This document shows, piece after piece, positions 1 through 7,193 of a stretch of 64,000 bases of DNA (the first letter of the stretch is position 1; each line of letters starts with the position of its first letter). The notes under the pieces were generated by a model. It was not told where the DNA came from, searched no databases, and worked only from the letters and a program-made list of their open reading frames with translations. Made by a program: the position numbers and the translations under genes. Origin of the DNA: Streptomyces liliifuscus (GTDB lineage Bacteria > Actinomycetota > Actinomycetes > Streptomycetales > Streptomycetaceae); NCBI RefSeq assembly GCF_016598615.1, contig NZ_CP066831.1, positions 8,866,001 to 8,930,000 on the forward strand, read 5' to 3'.

Positions 1-1023
1 GGACGCCAACTGCTCGGTGAACTGGGCACGTTGGTCGGGGAGCGGGCCAAGCGGGTCGCGGTGATCCACCCCGAGGCGCTCGCCGAGACCGGCGAGGCGC
101 TGCGGGCCGACCTGGCCGGGCAGGGCTTCGAGGCCGTCGCCATCCAGGTGCCCAACGCGGAGGAGGCCAAGACCGCCGAGGTCGCCGCGTACTGCTGGAA
201 GGCGCTCGGACAGTCCGGCTTCACCCGCACCGACGTGATCGTCGGCGTGGGCGGCGGGGCGACCACCGACCTCGCCGGGTTCGTGGCGGCGACCTGGCTG
301 CGCGGAGTGCGCTGGATCGCCATCCCGACCACCGTGCTGGGCATGGTGGACGCGGCGGTCGGCGGAAAGACCGGCATCAACACCGCCGAGGGCAAGAACC
401 TCGTCGGCGCCTTCCACCCGCCCGCCGGTGTGCTGTGCGACCTGGCCGCCCTCGAATCGCTGCCGGTCAACGACTTCGTGTCCGGACTCGCCGAGATCAT
501 CAAGGCCGGCTTCATCGCCGACCCGGCGATCCTCGAACTCATCGAGGCCGACCCGCAGGGCGCCCGCACCCCCGCGGGACCGCACACCGCCGAGCTCATC
601 GAGCGCTCCATCAAGGTCAAGGCCGAGGTCGTCTCGTCCGATCTGAAGGAGTCCGGGCTGCGCGAGATCCTCAACTACGGGCACACCCTCGCCCACGCCA
701 TCGAGAAGAACGAGCGCTACGAGTGGCGGCACGGCGCGGCGGTCGCGGTGGGCATGCACTTCGCGGCCGAACTGGGCCGACTCGCGGGGCGCCTCGACGA
801 CGCGACCGCGGACCGGCACCGCACGATCCTTGAGTCGGTCGGGCTGCCGCTGAGCTACCGCTACGACCAGTGGCCCAAGCTCCTGGAGACCATGAAGGTC
901 GACAAGAAGTCCCGCGGCAACCTCCTCCGCTTCATCGTCCTCGACGGACTGGGCAAGCCCACCGTCCTGGAGGGCCCCGACCCGGCGGTGCTCCTCGCCG
1001 CCTACGGCGAAGTGGGCGAATAG
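1..1023 (+). CDS. aroB: 3-dehydroquinate synthase (5' truncated by window edge)
   Basis: Catalyses NAD-dependent cyclisation of DAHP to 3-dehydroquinate, step two of the cytoplasmic shikimate pathway. The frame is open from base 1 (reads GRQLLGELG before the first in-frame TTG at 31), which matches the family's N-terminal region, so the real start lies upstream of the window. Visible family motifs in order: the glycine-rich NAD-binding GVGGGATTDLAG, then VGGKTGIN, the metal-ligand Glu in GLAEIIKAG, and the two metal-ligand His in YGHTLAHAIE and RHGAAVAVGM. About 340 residues are visible, nearly the full family length of about 360. It probably ends a shikimate operon (aroK would be upstream). 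All key residues seen are intact. Confidence 0.96.
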   Translation, partial: GRQLLGELGTLVGERAKRVAVIHPEALAETGEALRADLAGQGFEAVAIQVPNAEEAKTAEVAAYCWKALGQSGFTRTDVIVGVGGGATTDLAGFVAATWLRGVRWIAIPTTVLGMVDAAVGGKTGINTAEGKNLVGAFHPPAGVLCDLAALESLPVNDFVSGLAEIIKAGFIADPAILELIEADPQGARTPAGPHTAELIERSIKVKAEVVSSDLKESGLREILNYGHTLAHAIEKNERYEWRHGAAVAVGMHFAAELGRLAGRLDDATADRHRTILESVGLPLSYRYDQWPKLLETMKVDKKSRGNLLRFIVLDGLGKPTVLEGPDPAVLLAAYGEVGE

Positions 1024-1083
1024 CCCCCTCCAGCGAAACTTGGTCTGATTTGCCTTGTGCGGAGGGGCACTTCGGACCGTTCC

Positions 1084-1104
1084 CCGCCGTTCACCAAACG
1101 GCGG
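1084..1104. terminator. short hairpin after aroB
   Basis: A perfect 8-bp stem (CCGCCGTT / AACGGCGG) with the 5-nt loop CACCA lies 60 bases after the aroB stop. There is no clear T-tract, as is usual in Streptomyces. It is a plausible terminator for aroB; the following gene starts about 100 bases later. Confidence 0.4.
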
Positions 1105-1206
1105 CCGAGGACGGTACCGTTCGGTAGGGAGCGGGGCGGGTGCCCCGCTCCCAGCGCCAATTGCCTGCGGCGAGTCGGCCAAAGACACGAGACGGAGTGG
1201 CACCGG

Positions 1207-2109
1207 ATGCAGCACGCAGTGGGGTCTCCGCTGCCGCCGCCCCACCAGCCGGGGCACGGACCGGCCGCCGGCTGGTCGCCGGCCGCACAACACCCGGGAC
1301 CGCACCACCCGGGCGCCCACCCGGGTTCCGCGCCTGCGCCCCAGGGGCCCGCGGGCCCGCCCCCCGGCTTCGCCGGAGCGCCGACCGGGCCCACCGCCCC
1401 CCATCCGCCCGGCCACGCGCCCGCCCCGCATCACGCGGTCCCGCACCACGCCCCTCCGACACCGGACACCACGGGCCACGTACAGCTGCCGCCGGGCGGT
1501 CCCGTTCCGATGCCGAGCGCGCCGCCGACCGCAGGCACGCCCGATCCGACGTCCACCACCCTCGCCGTCCTGCTCATCGGACCCGCGGGCGCCGGCAAGA
1601 CCAGCGTCGCCAAGTACTGGGCGGACCACCGCAGGGTGCCCACCGCGCACATCAGCCTGGACGACGTACGTGAATGGGTGCGCTCGGGCTTCGCGGACCC
1701 GCAGTCGGGGTGGAACGACCACTCGGAGGCGCAGTATCGTCTCGCCCGCCGCACCTGCGGCTTCGCGGCCCGCAACTTCCTGGCCAACAACATCTCCTGC
1801 ATCCTCGACGACGCGGTCTTCCCCGACCGTCCCGTCGTCGGCCTCGGCGGCTGGAAGCGGCACGTCGGTCCCGGCCTGCTGCCGGTCGTCCTCCTTCCGG
1901 GCCTGGAGATAGTCCTGGAGCGCAACGCCGAGCGCTCCGGAAACCGCCGCCTCACCGACGAGGAGGTCGCCCGCATCCACGGCCGCATGGCGGGCTGGTA
2001 CGGCTCGGGCCTCCCGATCATCGACAACTCCCAACTCGACGTCCCCCAGACGGCCCGAGTCCTGGACGACGTACTGGCAAGATCAATCGCAAGCCCCCCG
2101 CAGTGGTAG
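1207..2109 (+). CDS. P-loop ATP/GTP-binding protein with Pro/His/Gly-rich N-terminus
   Basis: About 300 residues. The first 115 or so are low-complexity Pro/His/Gly/Ala sequence and probably disordered. The second half is a zeta-toxin/kinase-like AAA fold with Walker A GPAGAGKTS at about 125-133, followed by a SLDDVREWVRSG segment and a RLTDEEVARIHGRM segment, as in predicted polynucleotide- or small-molecule-kinase-like proteins. ATG 1207 was chosen; the frame runs open back to 1057, but that extension is not protein-like. The gene sits between aroB and the M24 peptidase, a position I recall as conserved in Streptomyces. The substrate cannot be read from the sequence. Binding of a nucleotide is well supported; any kinase role is inference. 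Confidence 0.75.
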   Translation: MQHAVGSPLPPPHQPGHGPAAGWSPAAQHPGPHHPGAHPGSAPAPQGPAGPPPGFAGAPTGPTAPHPPGHAPAPHHAVPHHAPPTPDTTGHVQLPPGGPVPMPSAPPTAGTPDPTSTTLAVLLIGPAGAGKTSVAKYWADHRRVPTAHISLDDVREWVRSGFADPQSGWNDHSEAQYRLARRTCGFAARNFLANNISCILDDAVFPDRPVVGLGGWKRHVGPGLLPVVLLPGLEIVLERNAERSGNRRLTDEEVARIHGRMAGWYGSGLPIIDNSQLDVPQTARVLDDVLARSIASPPQW

Positions 2110-2154
2110 TGGTAGGGGACTGGTAGGGAACTTCGAAGAGGGGCCGAGCCCCTC

Positions 2155-2196
2155 CCACCCAAGGGGCGCGGGGAACTGCGCGACCAGCCCCCACTC
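2155..2196 (-). repeat. intergenic GC-rich repeat, single copy
   Basis: One copy of the window's recurrent intergenic element in minus orientation, reading AAGGGGCGCGGGGAACTGCG then CGACCAGCCCCC on the plus strand. It lies just downstream of the P-loop gene and before the M24 gene. Confidence 0.7.
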
Positions 2197-2303
2197 ACCC
2201 GCACCCGGCACACAACCTCCGGTCGCACCCCCGCCCTCCGTCCGGACCCCCACTCGGCCTCCCTCAACCGGCGCCAACCCCGCGGAGCTCATACGCTCGG
2301 GTC

Positions 2304-3410
2304 ATGTCAGAGGCGTACGCGGCCCGCCGCGACCGGCTGAGAGAGCGCTGCACGGCAAGCGGCAGCGCCACCGCGCTGATCTCCCGCCCCGCCAACGTCC
2401 GCTACCTCGCGGGCGTGGCCCCCCACGGCGCCGTTCTCCTGCTGGGGAAGACCGAGGACCTGCTCGTGTACGGCGGTCCGCCCGAAAGCCCGCTCGACGA
2501 GGGCAGGCCGGACGAGGCCCTCCGGGTGCACACGCTGCCGAGTCCCGGAGGCGACCCCGCCGTCGCCGCCGCTGACCTCGCCGCGGCCCAGGGCGCCGAC
2601 TCCCTCGCCGTCGAGGAGCACCACCTGACCGTGACCCGGCACCGGGCGATCGGCTCGGTGGCGCCCCGGCTGCGCCTGGGAGACCTCGGCGCGGCCGTCG
2701 AGCAGCTGCGTGTGATCAAGGACGAGGAGGAGATCTCCTGCCTGCGGATCGGCTCGGAGATCGCCGACCAGGCGCTGAGCGAGCTCCTGGAGTCCATCCT
2801 CGTAGGCCGCACCGAACGCCATCTCGCCCTGGAACTCGAACGCCGTCTGGTCGACCACGGCGCCGACGGCCCGGCCTTCACGACCTCGGTCGGCACGGGC
2901 CCGAACTCCGGGCGCCGCGGCCACCGGCCCTCCGACCGCCGGGTCGAGGAAGGAGATTTTCTCTCCGTCTGCCTCGGCGCGACCTACCGCGGCTACCGCT
3001 GCGAGATCGGCCGCACCTTCGTCATCGGGACCTCGCCCGCCGACTGGCAGATCGAGCTGTACGACCTCGTCTTCGCATCCCAGCGGGCCGGCCGCGAGGC
3101 TCTGGTGCCCGGCGCCGCCTACCGTGACGTGGACCGTGCGGCCCGCCAGGTTCTCGACTCCGCGGGCTATGCGGACGGCCTTCCTCCGCTGACCGGACAC
3201 GGTGTGGGGCTCGAAATCGACGAGGACCCGCAGCTGGCCCCCGCGGCCATGGGTAAACTGGACGCTTGCGTGCCGGTCACCGTCGAACCGGGGGTCCACA
3301 TCCCGGGCCGGGGCGGTGTCCGGATCGATGACACGCTCGTCGTGCGCCCCGAGGCGGACGGCGGACCCGAGCTACTCACCATCACGACCAAGGAGCTGCT
3401 CGCGCTCTAG
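2304..3410 (+). CDS. M24-family (Xaa-Pro aminopeptidase-like) protein with altered metal ligands
   Basis: 368 residues with the two-part M24 layout: an N-terminal creatinase-like domain (about 1-130) and a C-terminal pita-bread domain. Family members cleave N-terminal residues preceding proline using two metals held by Asp, Asp, His, Glu, Glu. Here the first two positions read Cys223 (in SVCLGATYRGY) and Glu234 (in RCEIGRTF). His299 (TGHGVGL) and Glu328 (VTVEPG) are kept, and the last is Asp342 (GVRIDDT). Three of five ligands therefore differ, so activity or metal use may be changed or lost. The start ATG 2304 follows a GTC-rich gap with the intergenic repeat. It precedes efp by 58 bases, the usual actinobacterial neighbour. 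Calling it an active aminopeptidase would be unsafe. Confidence 0.85.
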   Translation: MSEAYAARRDRLRERCTASGSATALISRPANVRYLAGVAPHGAVLLLGKTEDLLVYGGPPESPLDEGRPDEALRVHTLPSPGGDPAVAAADLAAAQGADSLAVEEHHLTVTRHRAIGSVAPRLRLGDLGAAVEQLRVIKDEEEISCLRIGSEIADQALSELLESILVGRTERHLALELERRLVDHGADGPAFTTSVGTGPNSGRRGHRPSDRRVEEGDFLSVCLGATYRGYRCEIGRTFVIGTSPADWQIELYDLVFASQRAGREALVPGAAYRDVDRAARQVLDSAGYADGLPPLTGHGVGLEIDEDPQLAPAAMGKLDACVPVTVEPGVHIPGRGGVRIDDTLVVRPEADGGPELLTITTKELLAL

Positions 3411-3468
3411 CTTCCCGCTGTGCGCGTGTTCCGGGGTCGTCCACGTCAGTCCAGGAGATTCCGCAACC

Positions 3469-4035
3469 GTGGCTTCCACGAACGACCTCAAGAACGGCCT
3501 GGTGCTCAAGCTCGAAGGCGGCCAGCTCTGGTCCGTCGTCGAGTTCCAGCACGTCAAGCCCGGCAAGGGCCCGGCCTTCGTGCGCACCAAGCTGAAGAAC
3601 GTGCTTTCCGGCAAGGTCGTCGACAAGACGTTCAACGCCGGCGTCAAGGTCGAGACGGCCACTGTCGACAAGCGTGACATGCAGTTCTCCTACATGGACG
3701 GCGAGTACTTCGTCTTCATGGACATGGAGACCTACGACCAGCTGATGGTCGACCGCAAGGCCGTCGGCGACGCCGCCAACTTCCTGATCGAGGGCTTCAC
3801 CGCCACCGTCGCCCAGCACGAGGGCGAGGTGCTCTTCGTCGAGCTGCCGGCCGCCGTCGAGCTGGTCATCCAGGAGACCGAGCCCGGCGTCCAGGGCGAC
3901 CGTTCCACCGGCGGCACCAAGCCCGCCACCCTGGAGACCGGTTACCAGATCCAGGTCCCGCTCTTCATCACCACCGGTGAGAAGATCAAGGTCGACACCC
4001 GTTCCAGCGACTACCTCGGCCGGGTGAACAGCTAA
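3469..4035 (+). CDS. efp: translation elongation factor P
   Basis: 188 residues, full length for EF-P. It binds the ribosome between P and E sites and relieves stalling at polyproline. GTG 3469 gives MASTNDLKNGLVLKL, the standard N-terminus, with an AGGAG stretch about 10 bases upstream. The tip loop of domain I is PGKGP (residues 31-35), with Lys33 at the position that is modified in other bacteria. This palindromic PGKGP loop is the hallmark of the actinobacterial subfamily, which is known to work without lysine modification; no EpmA-type gene is seen nearby. nusB starts 2 bases after the stop, so the two are probably co-transcribed. Confidence 0.97.
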   Translation: MASTNDLKNGLVLKLEGGQLWSVVEFQHVKPGKGPAFVRTKLKNVLSGKVVDKTFNAGVKVETATVDKRDMQFSYMDGEYFVFMDMETYDQLMVDRKAVGDAANFLIEGFTATVAQHEGEVLFVELPAAVELVIQETEPGVQGDRSTGGTKPATLETGYQIQVPLFITTGEKIKVDTRSSDYLGRVNS

Positions 4036-4037
4036 CC

Positions 4038-4472
4038 GTGGCTGCCCGCAACACGGCCCGCAAGCGCGCCTTCCAGATCCTCTTCGAGGCTGACCAGCGC
4101 GGCGTGGACGTCCAGACGGTCCTGGGTGACTGGATCCGGCACTCCCGGACCGACACCCGGCAGCCGCCGGTGAGCGAGTACACCATGCAGCTCGTCGAGG
4201 GCTACGCGAAGTACGCGAAGCGCATCGACGAGCTGATCTCGCAGTACGCGGTGAGCTGGACGCTCGACAGGATGCCGGTCGTCGACCGGAACATCCTGCG
4301 TCTTGGCGCCTATGAGCTGATCTGGGTCGACGAGACCCCGGATGCCGTGGTGCTCGACGAGGCCGTGCAGCTCGCCCAGGAGTTCTCCACGGATGAGTCG
4401 CCCGCCTTTGTGAACGGTCTGCTCGGCCGGTTCAAGGAGCTCAAGTCGTCGCTTCGGCGCGACGACGCCTGA
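4038..4472 (+). CDS. nusB: transcription antitermination factor NusB
   Basis: 144 residues, all-helical NusB fold: an Arg-rich N-terminus (AARNTARKRAFQILFEAD) and the C-terminal signature in which VDRNILRLGAYELIW is followed by PDAVVLDEAVQLAQEF and FVNGLLGR. NusB with NusE (S10) recognises boxA in rRNA leaders and promotes processive rRNA transcription. The GTG start at 4038 lies 2 bases after the efp stop. Downstream it faces bldD, and two strong hairpins separate the convergent genes. No oddities. Confidence 0.96.
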   Translation: MAARNTARKRAFQILFEADQRGVDVQTVLGDWIRHSRTDTRQPPVSEYTMQLVEGYAKYAKRIDELISQYAVSWTLDRMPVVDRNILRLGAYELIWVDETPDAVVLDEAVQLAQEFSTDESPAFVNGLLGRFKELKSSLRRDDA

Positions 4473-4514
4473 GCCTTGGCCTCAGCGCGCCGTACGGTGC
4501 GATGTGACGTGCGG

Positions 4515-4557
4515 GTCGTGGGGCTGGTCGCGCAGTTCCCCGCGCCCCTTCGGGGCG
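4515..4557 (+). repeat. intergenic GC-rich repeat, single copy
   Basis: Plus-oriented copy of the recurrent element: GGGCTGGTCGCGCAGTTCCC then CGCGCCCCTTCGGGGCGC. The final part folds on itself (GCGCCCC TTC GGGGCGC). It lies 43 bases after the nusB stop. Confidence 0.75.
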
Positions 4558-4585
4558 CTCCCGTACGGAACGAGGCTTGACGAAA

Positions 4586-4630
4586 GAACGCCGGAGGGCC
4601 CCAGCATCGCGCTGGGGCCCTCCGGCGTTC
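4586..4630. terminator. 20-bp perfect hairpin after nusB
   Basis: The arms at 4586-4605 and 4611-4630 are perfectly complementary over 20 bp (starting GAACGCCGGAGGGCC) around a 5-base loop ATCGC. It lies between convergent nusB and bldD, so it can act on either strand. Confidence 0.85.
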
Positions 4631-4666
4631 CCGTACCTCCAAGACGTCCTCTGCGGCCCGCAGAAA

Positions 4667-4712
4667 GCCGCCGGGGTGGCCGGAACCGTTTGGTTCCGGC
4701 CACCCCGGCGGC
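4667..4712. terminator. 21-bp perfect hairpin between nusB and bldD
   Basis: The arms at 4667-4687 and 4692-4712 pair perfectly over 21 bp around the loop GTTT. A T-rich stretch (ACGTTTCTTCTT) follows on the plus strand. It is 27 bases from the bldD stop and is the second strong hairpin in this convergent gap. Confidence 0.85.
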
Positions 4713-4738
4713 ACGTTTCTTCTTAGTGCTGGTGCGGG

Positions 4739-5239
4739 TCAGGCGTCCTCGTGGGAGACCGCGCGGCGCGCGTCGGCGTCCAGGACGCCCCAGCTGATCA
4801 GCTGCTCGGTGAGGACCGAGGGGGACTGGTCGTAGATGACGGCGAGCGTGCGCAGGTCGTCCTGGCGGATCGACAGCACCTTGCCGTTGTAGTCGCCGCG
4901 CTGGGACTGGATCGTCGCCGCGTAGCGCTGCAGGGGGCCTGCCTTCTCGGCCGGCACGTGGGCCAGCCGCTCAAGGTCCAGGACCAGCTTCGGCGGCGGC
5001 TCGGCGGCGCCGCCCGGAGTGGTGCCGGGCAGCAGCTCCTGCACCGGCACGCCGTAGAAGTCCGCCAGCTCGGCGAGACGCTGCACGGTCACGGCGCGGT
5101 CGCCGCGCTCATAGGAACCGACCACGACCGCCTTCCAGCGGCCCTGGGACTTCTCCTCGACGCCGTGGAGGGAAAGGCCCTGCTGGGTGCGGATGGCGCG
5201 GAGCTTGGCCCCGAGCTGTTTGGCGTATTCGCTGGACAT
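4739..5239 (-). CDS. bldD: BldD, c-di-GMP-responsive developmental master regulator
   Basis: 166 residues starting MSSEYAKQLGAKLR at ATG 5239; an upstream in-frame start at 5254 would add five residues but departs from the known N-terminus. The N-terminal XRE-type HTH spans about 8-70 and includes GSYERGDRAV. The C-terminal domain carries the exact c-di-GMP signature RGD(114-116) - 8 residues - RQDD(125-128). BldD bound to tetrameric c-di-GMP dimerises and represses sporulation genes during vegetative growth. Its own promoter region contains one perfect and one near-perfect BldD box (5287-5314), indicating autoregulation. It is divergent from pyrR. Confidence 0.98.
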   Translation of the reverse strand: MSSEYAKQLGAKLRAIRTQQGLSLHGVEEKSQGRWKAVVVGSYERGDRAVTVQRLAELADFYGVPVQELLPGTTPGGAAEPPPKLVLDLERLAHVPAEKAGPLQRYAATIQSQRGDYNGKVLSIRQDDLRTLAVIYDQSPSVLTEQLISWGVLDADARRAVSHEDA

Positions 5240-5286
5240 ATAGCTCCCCGGCACTGTGTCGACGTGCGGCTCGGCCGCGCGGCTGG

Positions 5287-5314
5287 TGACTCACTGTGAG
5301 GTTACGCAGCGTGA
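5287..5314. promoter_or_regulatory. two BldD boxes in the bldD/pyrR divergent promoter region
   Basis: TTACGCAGCGTGA at 5302-5314 matches the published BldD consensus TNACNCWGNGTNA at every specified position. TGACTCACTGTGA at 5287-5299 matches with one mismatch. They lie 48-75 bases upstream of the bldD start, consistent with the known autorepression. Confidence 0.85.
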
Positions 5315-5436
5315 CTCTGCCTCGTCAAGCCGAATGGTCCGGACCGACCCTTCCGTGGAGGCCCGGTACGGCTGGTGCCAAGGGGGTGATCAGGGGCGTT
5401 GCCGGGCTGGTACCGTGGATGGCGCAATTCCGACGT

Positions 5437-5472
5437 CCTTTAATGATCCGTCCCGTGAGGCGGAGAAGGAGG
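5437..5472 (+). promoter_or_regulatory. probable PyrR-binding leader element overlapping the pyrR ribosome binding site
   Basis: The leader reads CCTTTAATGATCCG, then TCCCGTGAGG, then CGGAGAAGGAGG. TCCCGTGAGGC resembles the conserved PyrR-binding loop core (UCCAGAGAGGC type). TCCG/CGGA and CCTT/AAGG can pair around it. The Shine-Dalgarno AAGGAGG (5466-5472) lies inside or next to the fold, 10 bases before ATG 5483. This fits the translational repression by PyrR described for mycobacteria rather than terminator-based attenuation. The pairing is by eye. Confidence 0.6.
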
Positions 5473-5482
5473 TCCGTTTCGT

Positions 5483-6073
5483 ATGGACTCAGAGCAGGAC
5501 AAGCAGCAGTACGAGGCCGACGCACGGCCCGTTCTGGAAGCCCCCGACATCGCGCGGGTGCTGACCCGCATCGCCCACGAGATCGTCGAACGCGCCAAGG
5601 GCGCCGACGACGTGGTGCTTCTCGGCATTCCGACCAGGGGCGTCTTCCTCGCCCAGCGGCTGGCCGCCAAGCTGGAGGAGATCACCGACCGCAAGATCCC
5701 GGTCGGCTCCCTCGACATCACCATGTACCGAGACGACCTGCGCATGCATCCGCCGCGCGCGCTGGCCCGTACCGACATTCCCGGTGACGGCATCGACGGC
5801 CGTCTGGTCGTCCTCGTCGACGACGTGCTCTTCTCGGGCCGCACCATCCGGGCCGCCCTCGACGCGCTGAACGACATAGGGCGTCCCCGCGCGGTACAGC
5901 TCGCGGTCCTCGTCGACAGAGGTCACCGCGAACTCCCGATCCGCGCCGACTACGTCGGCAAGAACCTCCCCACGTCGTTGCGGGAGACGGTCAAGGTCCA
6001 GCTCGCCGAGGAGGACGGTCGCGACACCGTGCTGCTCGGTGTGAAGCGGACCGCCCGGCCCGGCGAGCAGTAG
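5483..6073 (+). CDS. pyrR: PyrR, pyrimidine operon regulator / uracil phosphoribosyltransferase
   Basis: 196 residues, a type I phosphoribosyltransferase fold with the PRPP loop in VVLVDDVLFSGRTIRAAL (mid-protein) and the PyrR-typical PVGSLDITMYRDDL segment. With UMP or UTP bound, PyrR binds RNA in the pyr leader; it also makes UMP from uracil and PRPP. ATG 5483 follows a strong AAGGAGG. First gene of the pyr operon; pyrB follows after 137 bases. A PyrR-type RNA motif lies in its own leader, so it probably autoregulates. Confidence 0.95.
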   Translation: MDSEQDKQQYEADARPVLEAPDIARVLTRIAHEIVERAKGADDVVLLGIPTRGVFLAQRLAAKLEEITDRKIPVGSLDITMYRDDLRMHPPRALARTDIPGDGIDGRLVVLVDDVLFSGRTIRAALDALNDIGRPRAVQLAVLVDRGHRELPIRADYVGKNLPTSLRETVKVQLAEEDGRDTVLLGVKRTARPGEQ

Positions 6074-6210
6074 CGGCACACCGCCGTACGTCCGCTCGTA
6101 CGACCCCGAGTGCGCTTTCGCGCGCCCGCGTCCGCCCGGCCGTGCCCTTTCGAGGGGACACCTCCCGGGCCCCCGCTTCCCGACCTGAACTGCCTTACGG
6201 AGCCTGAAAG

Positions 6211-7188
6211 ATGCAGCGTCATCTCATCTCGGCCGCCGACCTCACCCGCGACGACGCCGTCCTGATCCTCGACACCGCCGAGGAGATGGCCCGGGTCGCC
6301 GACCGGCCGATCAAGAAACTGCCGACCCTGCGCGGCCGCACCGTCGTCAACCTCTTCTTCGAGGACTCCACCCGGACGAGGATCTCGTTCGAGGCCGCGG
6401 AGAAGCGTCTCTCCGCGGACGTCATCAACTTCACCGCCAAGGGATCCAGCGTCTCCAAGGGCGAGTCCCTGAAGGACACCGCGCAGACCCTCGAAGCCAT
6501 GGGCGTCGACGCCGTCGTCATCCGGCACGGCGCCTCCGGGGCCCCGTACCGGCTCGCCACCTCCGGCTGGATCGACGCCGCCGTCATCAACGCGGGCGAC
6601 GGCACCCACCAGCACCCCACCCAGGCCCTGCTCGACGCCTTCACCATGCGGCGCCGGCTGGTCGGCCGGGACGCGGGCCTCGGCCAGGACCTGGCGGGCA
6701 GGCGCATCACGCTCGTCGGCGACATCCTGCACAGCCGGGTCGCCCGCTCGAACGTCGACCTGCTGCACACCCTCGGCGCGGAGGTCACCCTCGTGGCTCC
6801 GCCGACCCTGGTGCCCGTCGGCGTCGAGTCCTGGCCCTGCGAGGTCTCGTACGACCTGGACAGCACGCTCTCCAAGTCCGATGCCGTGATGCTGCTGCGT
6901 GTGCAGCGCGAGCGGATGAACGCGGCGTTCTTCCCGACCGAGCGCGAGTACTCACGGCGCTACGGGCTCGACGGGGACCGGATGGCGAAGATGCCCGAGC
7001 ACGCCATCGTGATGCACCCCGGGCCGATGGTCCGCGGCATGGAGATCACCGCCGAGGTCGCAGACTCCGAGCGCTGCACCGCCATCGAGCAGGTCACCAA
7101 CGGTGTCTCGATCCGGATGGCCGTGCTCTACCTGCTTCTGGGCGGCAACGAGCCCGCCGTCACCCACACCCGTACCGAGGAGAAGTAA
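6211..7188 (+). CDS. pyrB: aspartate carbamoyltransferase catalytic subunit
   Basis: 325 residues. Condenses carbamoyl phosphate and aspartate to N-carbamoyl-aspartate. The carbamoyl-phosphate site STRTRISFE appears near residue 55, HPTQALLDAFT in the middle, and the Asp-binding loop region LLRVQRERM further on. There is no regulatory pyrI beside it, as in other actinobacteria. ATG 6211 with upstream GGAG. pyrC starts 5 bases after the stop. Confidence 0.97.
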   Translation: MQRHLISAADLTRDDAVLILDTAEEMARVADRPIKKLPTLRGRTVVNLFFEDSTRTRISFEAAEKRLSADVINFTAKGSSVSKGESLKDTAQTLEAMGVDAVVIRHGASGAPYRLATSGWIDAAVINAGDGTHQHPTQALLDAFTMRRRLVGRDAGLGQDLAGRRITLVGDILHSRVARSNVDLLHTLGAEVTLVAPPTLVPVGVESWPCEVSYDLDSTLSKSDAVMLLRVQRERMNAAFFPTEREYSRRYGLDGDRMAKMPEHAIVMHPGPMVRGMEITAEVADSERCTAIEQVTNGVSIRMAVLYLLLGGNEPAVTHTRTEEK

Positions 7189-7193
7189 GTCAC

